The notes beneath the pieces were generated by a model. The model was not told the origin of the DNA. It made no database searches and was given only the letters and a program-made list of their open reading frames with translations. Shown in pieces: positions 18,054 to 31,100 of a DNA stretch of 34,391 nucleotides. Position 1 is the stretch's first letter, and each line of letters begins with the position of its first letter. Origin of the DNA: Podaxis mareebaensis (lineage: Eukaryota > Basidiomycota > Agaricomycetes > Agaricales > Agaricaceae); the NCBI GenBank assembly GCA_018524725.1, contig JAEUWP010000142.1, forward strand, positions 1-34,391. Direction: 5' to 3'. Position numbers and translations under genes: made by a program.

Positions 18054-19041
18054 ATGGACCCATTCGAGGTTCGAATGCAATTCATCGCCCTTCTCAGGCG
18101 GCTCACTGCGTAAGTAAAACTACTTCATACGCCAAGTTATCCAGGTTAAAGCTATAATAGTACAGCTCTCAACAATCCATCCAAAAGGTTGTCGGATTCT
18201 CAATAAAGTTCTCCCAATGCGGTGAGGATCTCTGGGATTGCATCCTAGAGGAATGCCAAAAGGTGTGCTTCGCCCTTTCTGCATAACGTTCGACCTTGCT
18301 GATATCTGTTCTCACCGGAATAGGGCTCGATTAATTCACGGATTAATATCCTACATTTCCTCGACTCGTTATGCGAGACTTGCCTTCTGCTCAAGTCTCG
18401 ACAGAGCTCTGCCGCGAATCCAAGGGACAACTCTGCCACCAAATACGTGGACTATTTGGCACGAGACCTCGCAAAAATCATTGAATTGGTTGTACCGGAA
18501 GGACGGCAGGGTCTCCCAAACCTTTCTAGTACTAAACAGGTTCGTTTCCGTTCTCCTGCGAGACAGGAGACATCAACTATGTGCCTCAACACCTATGCTA
18601 TAGATACTTGAAAGCTGGCGCACAAAACGCGTTGTCGACCCGCAAAAGATTGAAGAAGTCTTCTCCACCCTCAACTCTCGAACCAAAATCACCGACGACC
18701 CTTCCCATGCAGCACCCCAACCGTCCTCACAAGACCATCTATCCCGAAACGACGTCTTCAAGCGTATTGAAGAGGACCGTGAACGTCATAAACGACTTCG
18801 TGAGCGACGATGGGTCCAGCCTATCACACATAACACAACGGACTACCGTGCACTGCCACTTGCGTGTCTCCTTCCATTGACAGAGTCGGCTGATGGAGAA
18901 CGCGAGCTGCCGATCGATATCGAATTTGAGAATGAGTGGGAAACAACAAGTGATTGGAATGAGGATGATGATGAGGCAGCTGCTGAAGAGTCGGAGTTGT
19001 GTTTTCGAGCTGAAGGCGAGGGTCCCATGGACTTGTCGTAA
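18054..19041 (+). CDS. CTK3: CTD kinase subunit gamma (Ctk3-type), 268 aa
   Basis: Exons: 18054-18109, 18166-18262, 18324-18539 and 18604-19041 (807 nt), with introns of 56-64 nt, all GT-AG. The start MDPFEVRMQFIALLRRLTA and the following SQQSIQKVVGF ... CGEDLWDCILEECQK, NSRINILHFLDSLCE, YVDYLARDLAKI and VVPEGRQGLPNL match the conserved N-terminal CID-like domain of fungal Ctk3. After exon 4 begins (ILESWRTKRVVDPQKIEEV) comes a charged RERHKRLRERRW segment and a low-complexity acidic tail. Ctk3 is the third subunit of CTDK-I (Ctk1 kinase, Ctk2 cyclin), which phosphorylates Ser2 of the RNA polymerase II C-terminal domain in the nucleus. The gene was not obvious from single long ORFs because the first three exons are short. 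It ends 106 nt before the convergent UTP20 stop codon. Confidence 0.9.
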
Positions 19042-19147
19042 CTTAGAGAATCTGACCATCAAGAAATGGATGATATGTACGATATGGACTATGCTACACA
19101 AATGCGGTTATCTAAATGTAATGCATGGGGTGTCTAGCTGCGCGACC

Positions 19148-22100
19148 TTAATCGCTCTTTCGTTTCTTAAATTTTCCTCGGCTCTCACTAGGCAAAAATC
19201 AGCACACTGAGCCTAACCTGAAAATCAAATCAACGTACGCGAAACTTCTATCTTTTCGTTTCCGACTCTCTTTCTTGATGGTGTTACGCTGCAACTTGCG
19301 CTTCGCCGCTGCTTCGGGGTTTGTCGCCACCTGTAGTGTTCTTGCAACTTTACGAGTTCGCCGCAGCTCCAACGTCTTTTGCCGAATTTGGTTATATACA
19401 TTTGAGAACTTGGTCGTTCCGACTTTGGCTTGCACGAGGTCTTGTAGTTCAATAGCGGTCGTCTTCAACTCCTCTGCCCAGCACACGACTGATGAGCAAC
19501 AAGGAATATTTACGTTGAAAAGTAAACACATACCCATCTGTGGATCGCGAATAGTGTCATCTTCTGTTAACCGATATACAGGTGTAAGTATATGCACAAG
19601 GAACTGTTCTACACTCTCGGCGTCCATATGTGACGCCATGGCAGCAAACCAGCGCAATACGGCGAGAGGTTGGTGGTGCCAAGCCGACTGCCAAACAAAA
19701 ACTCAGAATTGGACGAAACAGCGAACTGGTGGAACTTACGGCACTCGTTGCCCGTCTCCGCCTGCCAATATGCGCAGACTTGATCTGGTACGAGAGCTTC
19801 GAGAACAACCACGGTAACGGATCTTTTCCCTTTGGGACGACATCTTCGCCTTCCTTCTCGGCATCCTGCTCTCCATCCTCGTCATCCAACAAATCATCCG
19901 CAACCTCACCGACACCGGCCTTCCCGTTGCCCGCGTTTGCCTTGGGAATGGCATAGAAACACTTGCCCGCAAAGAACAAGTTCTTAACAACCTGCATCCC
20001 AAGCGTCTCGTCTAGATTCGGGCTCTTGAGCTGTAGCGACAGCTTCTTCGCCACGTCTTGCATTCCGACCAGTGAAGCTGGGTGGTCATCTGGTAGATCG
20101 GTTCTAGGAGGTGCGATGGGTAGCGCGGTGAATAGGAGTCCGAGAAGCCGGCATGCGGCTGTGCGGACCCATGCGTGCGGGTATAGCAAGTGAGTGGTAA
20201 CCAGACTCCATGACACTTTGATATCGTCCATGCACAAATCGGGGAACACACGAAGTGCTTTGAAGAGCACGGACAATGAATGATAGGGTATCTTCCATTC
20301 CAGGTCAACTTCCATCCCGACATCCTCGCCTCCGTCCTCAGTATCCTGAGCAAGTGATTCAGAGCTCTTGACAAGCGCGGCACGTAGGTCTTCCATGATC
20401 ATTGGGATATACGACTGAACCTCCGTCTGCGCAGCATCAATAATGAACCCATAGATCTGTGACGAGACCCAGATCAATTGCGGTTGTGCCTCCTGCGTCG
20501 CCCACGTATGCAGATGCGAGAATACGAGCTTCTTCCTTTCATCATCCAGTCGCGTGTACAAGTTCTTGATCAGTTGCGCGGCCATCTCTCGACATTTTGC
20601 GGAATCGTCATTGGCAATAACCATAACCAACGCCACGAACAATAAATCTGCGTATTCCTGAACCAACGCGTCTTGGAACTTAGCGATGATTGCACTAAGG
20701 AGCTCCATCACCGACTTCCGACCGCTTTCGTATACGTAGGACAGGTTCTTCGCGAAGAACGCCATCTGATTCCGTAGGCGGCCTTTGCCTTGAGGGTAGT
20801 CGAGGAGGAACTGGAGGAGGACGCCCCGGCAGAGTTCTTGGACTTGGGGAGACTGGTTCGTCACCATGATTTCGGCGACCTTGTCCATGATGTCATAGAT
20901 TTCGGGAACAACGAACTTGCGAGCAACTATTGCGCGGAGCATAGTAAATACAGCCGCTTGTCGCTCGTGTTCTTCCAGATCCGGCGTCAAGAGCTCGAGA
21001 AGGAATATGAGATCTTTCTCCTTCACTTGAGCACCGGGGAAGTCACGTAGAATGGTAGCCAGAGATTTGAATGCGACTTGGACGATCTCGGATTCGGTGT
21101 TGCCAGTTTGGCGGATGATGTCGATCATCTGAGAGATAAAGACCGGCACCGCTTTGGGAAGATTCTTGAGTGGGCATTTCATGAGGCCAGCAGCGCATTT
21201 GAGGCCAAGCATGATGACAGGTGCACTGGTGGAATAGAGGGTATTGCCGATAACTACCACAATAGACTCCAAACGCTTGATTGTCTCGGCATCATGGAAG
21301 TCGAACCGGCTTCGACGAAGGGCTGTATTGAATAGATCTAAGCCAAAAGCAACGAATCTGTAAAAGCAGAGTGAGCCAGTACAGCATGTCAGACGTGAAG
21401 CTCATACCTGAAGGAATTGTTGGCGTAATGGTCCGTATCCGCAGCAACCTCTCTTTTCAACTGCACGATCGCATCCCCCTTAGGTGTTGGCTTCCTCTTC
21501 TGCGCCGTCTGCTTCAGGAATTTCGCATTTTGATTTATCAATGTATGGCACAACACAATCAGCTCCGTCGGAACCAAATGTTTGTTGCTGTTCAGCCCAG
21601 ACGCAATCCGCTTTAGCACCTCATCAACGAGTTGCATCACCTTGAGGGACTCTGTCTCCCGCATAATACCGCGAAGTGGTGCAAGGAGACTGCTGATCTT
21701 GTTGGGACTAATAGCTTTGGCGATGATGGCAAAAGAGTCGAGGCCTCTTGATGACGATCCCCGGACTTCACGCATCTTGGTCTTGAAGTCTTCCGAGAGG
21801 ACATCTTTCCCGGATTCGCCAAAGATAACTTCAGCAGAGACATGAGCCACGTCATTGACACAATCATCCAGAAGGTTGAATGTGTCTGCGTGTTCCTGTG
21901 AGGTGAGTTGGACGAGGATAGCGTGTGTGACGAATGCGAGGACGTGGAGTTGAGGACCTCGAGTAAGCGCACTCCGAAGTTCCTTGAATACCAAAGGGAG
22001 ATATTTAGGTCCAAGACTAATAGAAATGCGAACAAGGGCGTCCCGCGTGAGGTCCCGCGTCTCCTGCGACCGGCTCCGTAGAATCTGGCTGAGGACGGTC

Positions 22101-25100
22101 AACAGGCGTGTAATCTGGGGTTCTCGAGTGTTCTCCGGAAGGTGCTTGGCTACGGTGACGATACCAATGGAAACAGGGATACGTGTATTATCGTCTGTTG
22201 TAGCATCGTGTTTTTCCAGATAGTTGAGCAAGGCGGGAAGTAGGCGTAGGTTTACAGCGTCCGAGATCCGAGACAACTGAGCCGCTGAAACTGTGATGGC
22301 GGGTGCCTTGTCCTTCTCATCCTGCTGATCTTCTTCCGTCTCCTCCTCCGCTTCCTCGCCATCCTTCTTTTCGCCCTCCGTCAACGCTTCGTCCATCGGG
22401 AAATGGAAATTATCCAAAACAGCAACAAGGGTTCGCACGTAGATCCTCTCCGACTCGTCCTTTACCTTCGACAACTTGATGTATCTCTGCACGAGCGCAT
22501 AATACGCCGACCAGTTAAGGTGCTTTGCCATGCGTCCCGTAGCGACAATAGCATCTGTCACGAGATGGTGATCCACAGTTGTCGTAGAAGCGATGTAATT
22601 CCCAACAAGCGGGATGAAAACCTCGGATAACGTGCTGCTCCGGAGATGGCCCTCGTCACAGTGGTCTCCCAAACGTCGAAGTGCTCGCGAACGACGATGT
22701 AACTGCACGTGGAGGATGTTATTGAAGAAGTTTGCTTCTTCATCTCCGCCTTCCAACAGCACCCGCATCTCCTTCAGCGTCGTGACGAACTCGAGTTTGC
22801 CTACAGCGTAAGCGATGACACCCAACACCTCTGCTCTAACCAGTTCATTCTTCGACCTCAACCCATTCTTGAGCCCAGGGAATAAAAGCTTCAAGAACAC
22901 CTCCTCAAACGCCTTCTCACTTTCCCTCCGTGCTGCGACAAGATCCACGAAGTGCCGCATCGAAAATGACGCGTTGTTTCTCATGGCTAACTCCACGGCA
23001 TCCTGGATGCAATGCAACGAATTATGCAATACAGGAATCCAATCTGCTGGAGAGAGCGTCTGATATAGCGTCTCATTCAGTCGCGCAAATGCTCCAAGCC
23101 GCCGATCAAAGTCTGGCTCGTCAACTCGTTTCGTCGAGTAGGCATTCAAATCCTCCAAAAGCAAGGCCAGGGGAAGGCTGTCGCTGAGCTTTGCGAGTTG
23201 ATTGAACGCATTGACAAGGCTTATGCGAGAGGCTCGGGATCGGAGGGACTGGAATAGCTGGCCGAAGAGGTCGTATGTCTTAGCATATATCCCACTTTGC
23301 CTATCGCGCAACTCCGGAACGAGACTCATTAGGCTCGCGAGGATCTTCAACAAGTCCACTTTGATCCTCTCCGATACAAATTTGGAGGGTTTACGAAGGA
23401 GAGGAATGAACAACGCGAGGAGTGTTGTAGCTTGTGTCGAGTCCTCAGAATACTGCGCAACTTCTGAGAGAATCCCAATTTGTCGTTGCCCAATGGGCGT
23501 CGCAACCGCGGTGACGTCCTTCACGCGTTCCACCAGTATAGCCAAGCTGTTTAACAGCCGCGAGACGTGTGGTTTGAGCACCTTATCCCGCACATTCTCG
23601 TCAGTTGCTGAGTGTATCAAAATGCGTTCCGTGATGTCGAAAACACGCATGATGACTGATGGTTTGACGTTCGTAGCGACGAGACAATCATATACCTTTG
23701 ACAACAAGGCATCGGAATATTGAACTAGAAACACATTGTACTCGCTCCGCAAGGACCAAACGTAGAACAGTTCCATGAGTGCAGACGGTGCTTGCGTGTT
23801 TTCTTTGTCCAGATTCGGTAGTCGTGGCAAAATGAAGGACTGGAATGCAGCAGGGAGGTACGGTCCGAAATCGAATGTAACCGGACATTTGAAGAAGTCC
23901 GCGAATCGTTTAAGGCCTAGTTGTCGTATATTCCGAACGACCTTGGCGGAGCTCGCAGAACCGACAGTGTCATCCTTTTCCTCTACAGCCTCGGCCTCCT
24001 CCACTCCATCTGCCTCGGCTGCATCCTCAACATCCTCTTGTGCCAACATATCCAACTTCTTCTGCGCATTATCGAGTATGTTAATCGTCGATCCCAGCAA
24101 CGCAGGCCAGTACGCCACAAGCCTCGACCCTAAATTCTTCAACACGTCTCCAAGCAACGTCAAATACCCCACAACTTGCTTATCCGTGACACTGTCTGGT
24201 ACTGTACCCACAACGAACCCTCCCTCATGGTCGTGTCGCGCATCTTTATGCGATCCGAGAGGCTTCAACATCAGATCGACGAGTAGTCCAAGTTCTTCAT
24301 CCGTACATCCTGCAAGTGCGGTCAACACCGCCGCCCTTCGATCTGCGCCTCTTGCCCTTCCCCTTCTTTCCAGCATCAACCCGAAGAGCAGGCGGACAAT
24401 AACATCCACGACGTGATGTCTATCTCCTGGGTCCACAGTGCCGATTTGTAGTAGAGTGAGTTCGTCGCGCCATCTCGTGTCATCCAGAAGTAAGCGAATG
24501 CGCTCTTCGTGATTCGCAAGTTCTGGATCCTTGTATGTATATAGACAAGAGAGAGCGAGAGATTGAATGGAGCGCTCTGGGTGGGAGAGGTACGAGGTGT
24601 AGAATGCACGGAGGGAGTTTGTTGAGTAGAGGGCTTTGGGGTTGGTGAATTTCGAGAAGAGGGTGAGCCAGCTTGTGAGTTTTTGTTTCGGAAGCTTGGC
24701 ACTCGAATCTGAGGAAGGTACTAGAGAGAGGAAGTAGGTGACGATGTCCCGATTATGTCTTTCTGCTAAGCTGTGGCATTCGCCGAGTGTCATGAGGAGT
24801 TGATGCTCGTATGAGACTGGGTCGAAACGGTCGCCTATCCGCGATTCCTGTCACCGTTGTTAGTATCCTAGCTGAAGAACACAACGCGAATAACGAACCT
24901 TAGCTAACTCCTTCACTCGATACTCCGAATCCAACCACCTCGCGAGAACAACCCGAAGCTTATGCGCGCTTGGATCCCTCCACGACCGTTCATCTTCCCA
25001 AATGTCATCACCAGTCTCCTCGTCCATTTGAGATGCTTCGTAATGACGCTCTGCAACGCGAGAAGTTTGCTCTCCGCCCTTCCGAATCTCCGAAAAGATC

Positions 25101-27797
25101 AAGTCCCAGACGACGTTCCCGAATCGTTGTGATAAAGACGACAACGCTGCTGCCGCGGGCGACCACAGGGGTCTCAAGTTAACCTTCAGTTGAGCTACGA
25201 ACAAAAAAACTGCTGTCAGTAACAGGTCCCAAGCACAGTTAGGACACGTACCAATCAACCACCGCGCACAAAACTCGGCGCCTTGAGCATCGCCCACTAC
25301 TTGCACAACCCTCCCAATCCGCAACACCCGCTCCCGAACACCTTGAACATCCAACGGAACTTCTTCACCCTGCAAACACCTTTTCATCACCTCCTGTATA
25401 CCATCCGGCGCGGAGATGAGCTTTGAATCCATCAATCGAAGGGCGTTCAGCCTGAGGACACGGGAGTGTGAGAGGAGTGCGGCACGAAGATGAGGGTAGA
25501 TTTCGGAGAGGGATATGCTTGCTTTGACTGAGTTCACACTGCCAAGGGAAAGACGTGCGTGAATGATTGGGACAGTGGAAAAAGAGGGGAAAGACGGACC
25601 TTAAGCGTACTAGCGGCGCTAATCCCGCGAGAACTTCTGGTGATGTACCCCAGTTCTTAGACCCCTTTCGTATCCAGTCGCATATATCCACTTTTGTAGC
25701 CCACTCGGAGTGTGCACGTCGCTGGAGGACTTGCATACACGTCCCTATAACCCACGCCGGTCTTGCGAGAATGGTGCCTGTATTGTCGCCGTGGCTAGTG
25801 CTACTGTCCGTAGCATCCATCGAATCCATTTGCACATCATTGGCGTTGAACGCGTCGGTGTCAGTAGCAGTGGCGGGACTAACACTAGGTGATTGCAGCT
25901 CTTGATTAATCATCTCGACGAGCCGAGATGTAAATTTATCACTGAAAAACGGTGAAAGCGCCAGTATGCTATCCAACTCCACGGCCTGCATCAAATAAAA
26001 GAGGTCAATACACAATAATCCAACATGAGAAGAACCCATAAACACTTACCGCAACATCTCCACCACCTTTCTCCCATCCTCCCAACCTCTCGCCGACAAC
26101 CCACTTTTCACACCCCTCCTTCCAAACGAGATCAACATCCTCCACGCTCAACTTTTTTGCTCTACACAACCCAGCCAGGAAACCCACGACCAACCGCGGA
26201 TCAACCTTCAAAGTATCCAGTTTTCTCGTGGCTTTGAGAAGGAGGGGTAGTGCGACGAGTTTCCACCCACCCCAGCTCAGTTCTGCGAGGATCGCATGAA
26301 GTTTTATTGCGAATTCCGTTGTGATCGTGGACGTTGGTGGTAGTTGAGAGGATTGAGGAGCGACGGAGAGCGTGGTCCACGTGTGTTGCAAGAATTTAAG
26401 GCCGGGGCCGAGCCAGAGGGATGTGTCCGATGCCAGGAATAACGCGGATGTGAATTTGAGTAGGGCAGGATGAAGATCTTTGTTAGCGAGGGGAAGCGAG
26501 GTCAGAAGGGTGAAAAGAGTAGTATGGTGTGATTCTGTGGGAGGCCCAATGCATCTGAATCAAAAAGCGGGACAAGTTGAGAATCTGAGACGTACGAGAC
26601 ATTCGTGAGCCTTGACGAACAGAATAGGGAATGCTGATGATTTCTAACGTCCGTCGTAGTTTTTCTGTACTTGAAGCAGGTTCGTTCACTGCTTTCGTCA
26701 GCTCACGGACAAGAAGATCGCCAAGGACTTGAAATTGCTCGGCGTTTTTCACGTGGTGAACGAGCGCTGTTAAGGAGCGACGAAGCACAGTATATGTCGC
26801 TTCCGGATGTTCCGTAGATATGTGGTATGCTAGCAGAGGCGTAAAAATCGATACCGTTGACGTATGTAGTGTTTGGGATATCGACTTGACGACAGCGTCA
26901 GTCTCCAAAAGACACATGGAAGAAAGTGAGCCAACCTTGGATGCGAAAACAACAGCCCATGCTGAAGCATCTTCCATCCCTTCAGCACTTTCTGCCAATA
27001 GATTCATGGCGTGATCCTTGGAGGCGCTTTTCAACCTGCGAAGTACCGAACCCCACACCTCTGCGACCGCTCTTTGTATCTCAGGTAGGCATTTCGGTAG
27101 AGTCGATCGAACAGCATTCCATGAATGTGTGATGAGCTCTGTGTGGATGGAGGGGACGAGAAGATAACGAAAAAGCGACGAGAGCGTTTCAAGCAGAGTG
27201 GTTAGAGCGGCTGGCTCGAGTGATCGAGGTAGTAGCTTGAGTAGTCGTTTGAGGACAGTTGGGTAGATCGGAGATAGCGTCGTCCGCAGATCATGAGCAA
27301 GTTTTTGCATCAAACTAAAGGGCCAATAAGCCTTGAAGCCAGAAAGCGCAGAATAAAAACTCACTCAAGCAGGGCTCGTAGCCCTTCATCGTCTGCCGAG
27401 TCCATAGCCTCCTCCCAGCGTCCAACGATGTCCCTCCAATGGTGAAGCAACAGTGGCATCGACAGGGACAAGGGCTCAGCATGGTTGGCAAACTTGATGA
27501 ACGAAGGAGCAAGGTTCAGCTGTCTCCAGTGTTCCAAGGCCTCATGAAAATGAGATTCGTTATCCTGATAGAGATAAATCAGTATAAACGCCCATGAAGG
27601 CCACTACTACACACGCTAATGTCACATTCAAACTGGCTCTGGTTGAACATAGAGGGTAAATGAACCTCCTTAAGGCTCTGGGTGTAGGACTGGTGTTGAT
27701 TTCGTCGTCAGTCAATGAAGTAACACGAGAATCGGCTAGTCACCTTAAAGCGCTTCGCGGATTGTATGCTCTCGATACCCGAACTCGCGGATGCCAT
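19148..27797 (-). CDS. UTP20: U3 snoRNP / SSU processome component Utp20, 2662 aa
   Basis: There are 13 exons (high to low): 27797-27744, 27689-27615, 27564-27365, 27314-26596, 26534-26050, 25985-25600, 25538-25252, 25194-24899, 24847-21408, 21357-19740, 19687-19534, 19473-19239 and 19187-19148. The total is 7989 nt in one frame, with introns of 50-64 nt. The least certain splice is exon 4/5. The protein is a giant HEAT-repeat scaffold needed for 18S rRNA maturation in the nucleolus. The DRIM-type segment (FDFGPYLPAAFQSF, ENTQAPSALMELFYVWSLR) lies near residues 1130-1240. Acidic stretches are at about 1655-1685 and 2463-2490. The basic C-terminus (KRKLQRNTIKKESRKRKDRSFA, then KFKKRKSD) is typical of the family and likely a nuclear/nucleolar signal. 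Its length fits yeast and human homologues (about 2500-2800). The last exon (40 nt) is found by the conserved ending ESRGKFKKRK. Confidence 0.93.
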
Positions 27798-27905
27798 TCT
27801 AAGTCCTTGCTGCTATGATGAAGCAGAAGTTTGGAGACTGGGATTAACCAGTTGCTAAGTGTTCATTCCAAAAAATCTAAAGTTCTTGGCACACACGTAC
27901 AAACA

Positions 27906-28093
27906 TTGGCATGATCATCAATTTGCTTGGCTAAGCTCCCAGTCGGCAGAATCCTCCTCATCTCGCACTAGCTCGTATCCTACGGCCCCCAGAACGTTGC
28001 CAAAAAACCGCTGTTCACGACAGATAATCGTGTTTATTGTCGCGCGCTCTAGGTCTAGCTACTTCTCATAGTGAGGTTCGCTCTCCCCCAGTA
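27906..28093 (+). repeat. Direct repeat R1, 3' flank of the dynamin gene
   Basis: This matches 32006-32205 in the same orientation. Shared strings include GAATCCTCCT, CACTAGCTCGTATCC, CCAGAAC.TT.CCAAA.AACCGCTGTT, ACGACAGA, CTAGGTCT and TTCGCTCT. It lies between the UTP20 start and the dynamin stop. Homology ends at CCCAGTA, exactly where the other copy meets the TA of a transposon insertion. The rest of 27798-28195 holds no gene. Confidence 0.75.
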
Positions 28094-28195
28094 TTCGTAT
28101 TCTGTGCGAGAGCATCTGGTATTGGCGAATGGCAAGAATTTCATAGCGTTCCAAAAAGAATACAGGAGTTGTACAAATACAAATAGTAACGGCCA

Positions 28196-31100
28196 TCAGT
28201 TATAAATCAGACGATTAGCGGCCTGCCTCAGTCTCTCCATCTTCTTATGCAGCTCCTCTCGTTTATCAGCTACCTGCGGTGCCTCCTGCGCATAATCGTC
28301 GCATATCTCACGCGCATTCTCTTTATCCATGCCCAACCTATCCCACAGCATGCGGAACACGTCTTGCTCTCCACCTCGCACCAGCTCATAGTCAATGGCC
28401 ATCGGAACATTGTCAATGAAACGCTTGTATGCGACTAGAAGCGCGCACGTTAATTACAAATGATCTCCTTGTCTTATAAAGTGCGCACCTTGGAAATAGG
28501 CCCGAACGGTCGCCATGATGTTCAACGCTGGCTCCATTGCATCCTGCCCAAGGAGCTTCGGCAAATCTTCTTTCGTCAACCCCTCATACCCGATCCGCGC
28601 TAGAAGGCTCAGAACCTCTGCGGTCGGATCTGAGGCCTCGTCCTCAAGCCCCGATGACCGGAAGAGACCGTCATCATTCCTTGTAGCTGTAGCGCCTGAG
28701 GCTTTGCGAACCTGCCGATAATGCATCAGGAACTTCTCCTTGTAATCGGCCAAGTAATGGTTGTTCAGTGTGAAAGGGTCGCTTTGAATCTTCATCAGCC
28801 ATTTAACCTTTCCTTTTGCCGCCTCCAGGCAATGACCCAGATGTTGGTGCATGAAGAGCCTGTATTTCTGACATTAGTCATTGATCGATGACTTTAATAA
28901 ATAATATTCACCCAACCTGGCGCTGCAACATGCCTTGCCCAAATGTTGCAAAGTGTTTGCAAACGAGATCCTCAATATGTCCCGTCAAGATCACATGCAC
29001 CTCGTCGCATAAGGTCACGGCAGGACCTTCCCACTTCATCAGGGCCTCCTGGATGTACTCCCGCTGGACGACAAATGGAAAGTGTCCAGGCAATTCGCGA
29101 GCACGTGCGCTTCAGGTCTGGTAAGTAACCAGGCATACCTCAGCAGAGAAGACGTACTCTTGCATCCGCTGGTATACCTCATCGGCATAAATCACGTCAC
29201 CTTCAGCCCCAACGTTCTCTTCCTCACCAAGTCCGTCACCACAACAATCTCCCTCCTCGTGCTCCAAGGACTTGGGCTTTGCAAGCGGCGGTTCCGAAAA
29301 CCTGACCGACTTTTCAACAGGCCGAAGCTCGGGTGCGGTTCGACGAACCCCTCGGAACCTGTCATGTGGAACTCGAATTCGTCGAATAATACCCTCCTTG
29401 TTCTGGATCCCTTCAATGTGCCTTTTGAAATCCGCATTCAAGCCCTTGAACACTTTCGCGACTTCGTCAAACGCATTCTGTGGCGGTGGCTTTGAAGGAG
29501 CATTAGTCTGCTGTTGGGTCGCCACAACCTTACTTTCGATCTTTTGAATCTCTGGCAACCTGTCTTCCTTTTTGACCTCCTTTTGAATATCCGGTAACCT
29601 GTCTTCCTTTTTGATCTCCTTTTGAATATCTGGTAACCTGTCTCCCTTTCCGACCTCTTTTTGAATCTCCGGCAACCTGTCTTCTTCACCAAGTCCACCA
29701 CCGCAACAATCTCCCTCCTCGCACTCCAAGAACTTGGGCTTTGCAAGCAGCGGTCCCGAAAACCCGACCGACTTTTCAAAAGGCCGAAATTCGGGTGCAG
29801 TCCCACGAATAACCCCCCGGAACCTGTGGCATGGATCTCGAATTCGTTGAATAACACCGTCCTTGCTCGGGATGCCTTCAATATGCCTTTTTAAATCCGC
29901 ATTAAAGTCCTGGAGCAATTTTGCGACTTCGCCGAACGCATTCTGCGGCGGTGGTTTTGGAAGGGCACCAATCTGTTGTCGAGTCGCCATGATCATACTT
30001 TCAATCTCCTTTTGAATCTCCGGCAATCTGTTGTAAAAAGTATGTCAGCTCACCCATTCTTGGGTTGTAACTTCAAATTTCAAACCACCCGCCTTTTGGC
30101 TATCAAATCTGACAACACCGCGCTCACCCTCTCCAGCAAATTCCTCGTCCTCAAATACCGCGCATATACCGGCTCCAACTCATTCCAGGGACTCGTGCTT
30201 GTGAAAAATTCGTCTTCCTTTGCTCTCGCTTTCTGCCAGCTCCATTCAGTCTGTTTGAGGTCGCTCGAGGATGGCTGTTTAACGCAGAACCAATTGTTCT
30301 GGAGCGGTTCTACCTCGTTCCGGATGAATTGGAGCCAGGAGTGCTCTTCGCCGGTCGGGATCCGGTCGGGTTTCGTTAAGACGCCTGCATGTAGAGCGAG
30401 TGAAGGGCTGAAAGTGGACGGATCAAGGAAAAAAACCAACCGATTGTGCGTTTTCCTTCGGGGTCATATCGTTTGACGAGTTGGTGTGCGCCTTGGTTCT
30501 CGAAGTCAGCTGCAGATACGGTGTTCGTGTGAGGTCTGAGGTTTTTGGAAGGTAGATGTAACACTGACTTTCACAGGCTACGGTCAATAGGATGATACAA
30601 TTAGCCTTCTTGATATAGGATGTCACGAGTCCTTCGACAAGCTGGATATCGCCAGAGTTCCCGCCGCGCCCGACGCTTGCGATCAATCCTAACACAGCAT
30701 AGCCAGGATTCAGCACTGCTTCTCTAACCAAACCCAGGAGGTGACTTACCCGGCAAATCAACAAACGATAAATCCGCAACATCAGGTCCACTAATCGCCA
30801 GAGAAACACAATTCTCTGAAAATGTCAAACTACCACCTTCACTACCCAACGCTACTACATCGTCCAACGCGTCATCTTCCAAAAAACTTGAGGCAGGTTT
30901 CTTTGGATTCAAAATCGCCAACTGCGCTCTTCTGATCCTGTCCTCGACCTCTCTCTTATCGTAAATCACCGGCCCGAAGGGTTCATTCCGCGATTGGCCC
31001 AATGGCTGGCCTTTCGCGTTTGTTGTGATTCTCAAAGATACGATGCATTTCCAAGGGCCGGTGGAGTGGGAGAGCCGGCACTCCGTTGGACAGCGGGTAC

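Noticed and set aside
26560..26596. 37-nt intron at the UTP20 exon 4/5 junction (GTCTCAG donor)
   Set aside because: It would also keep the frame but is shorter than every other intron here and has a poor donor. The 61-nt GTACGT...CCCACAG intron (26535-26595) is preferred, though not certain.
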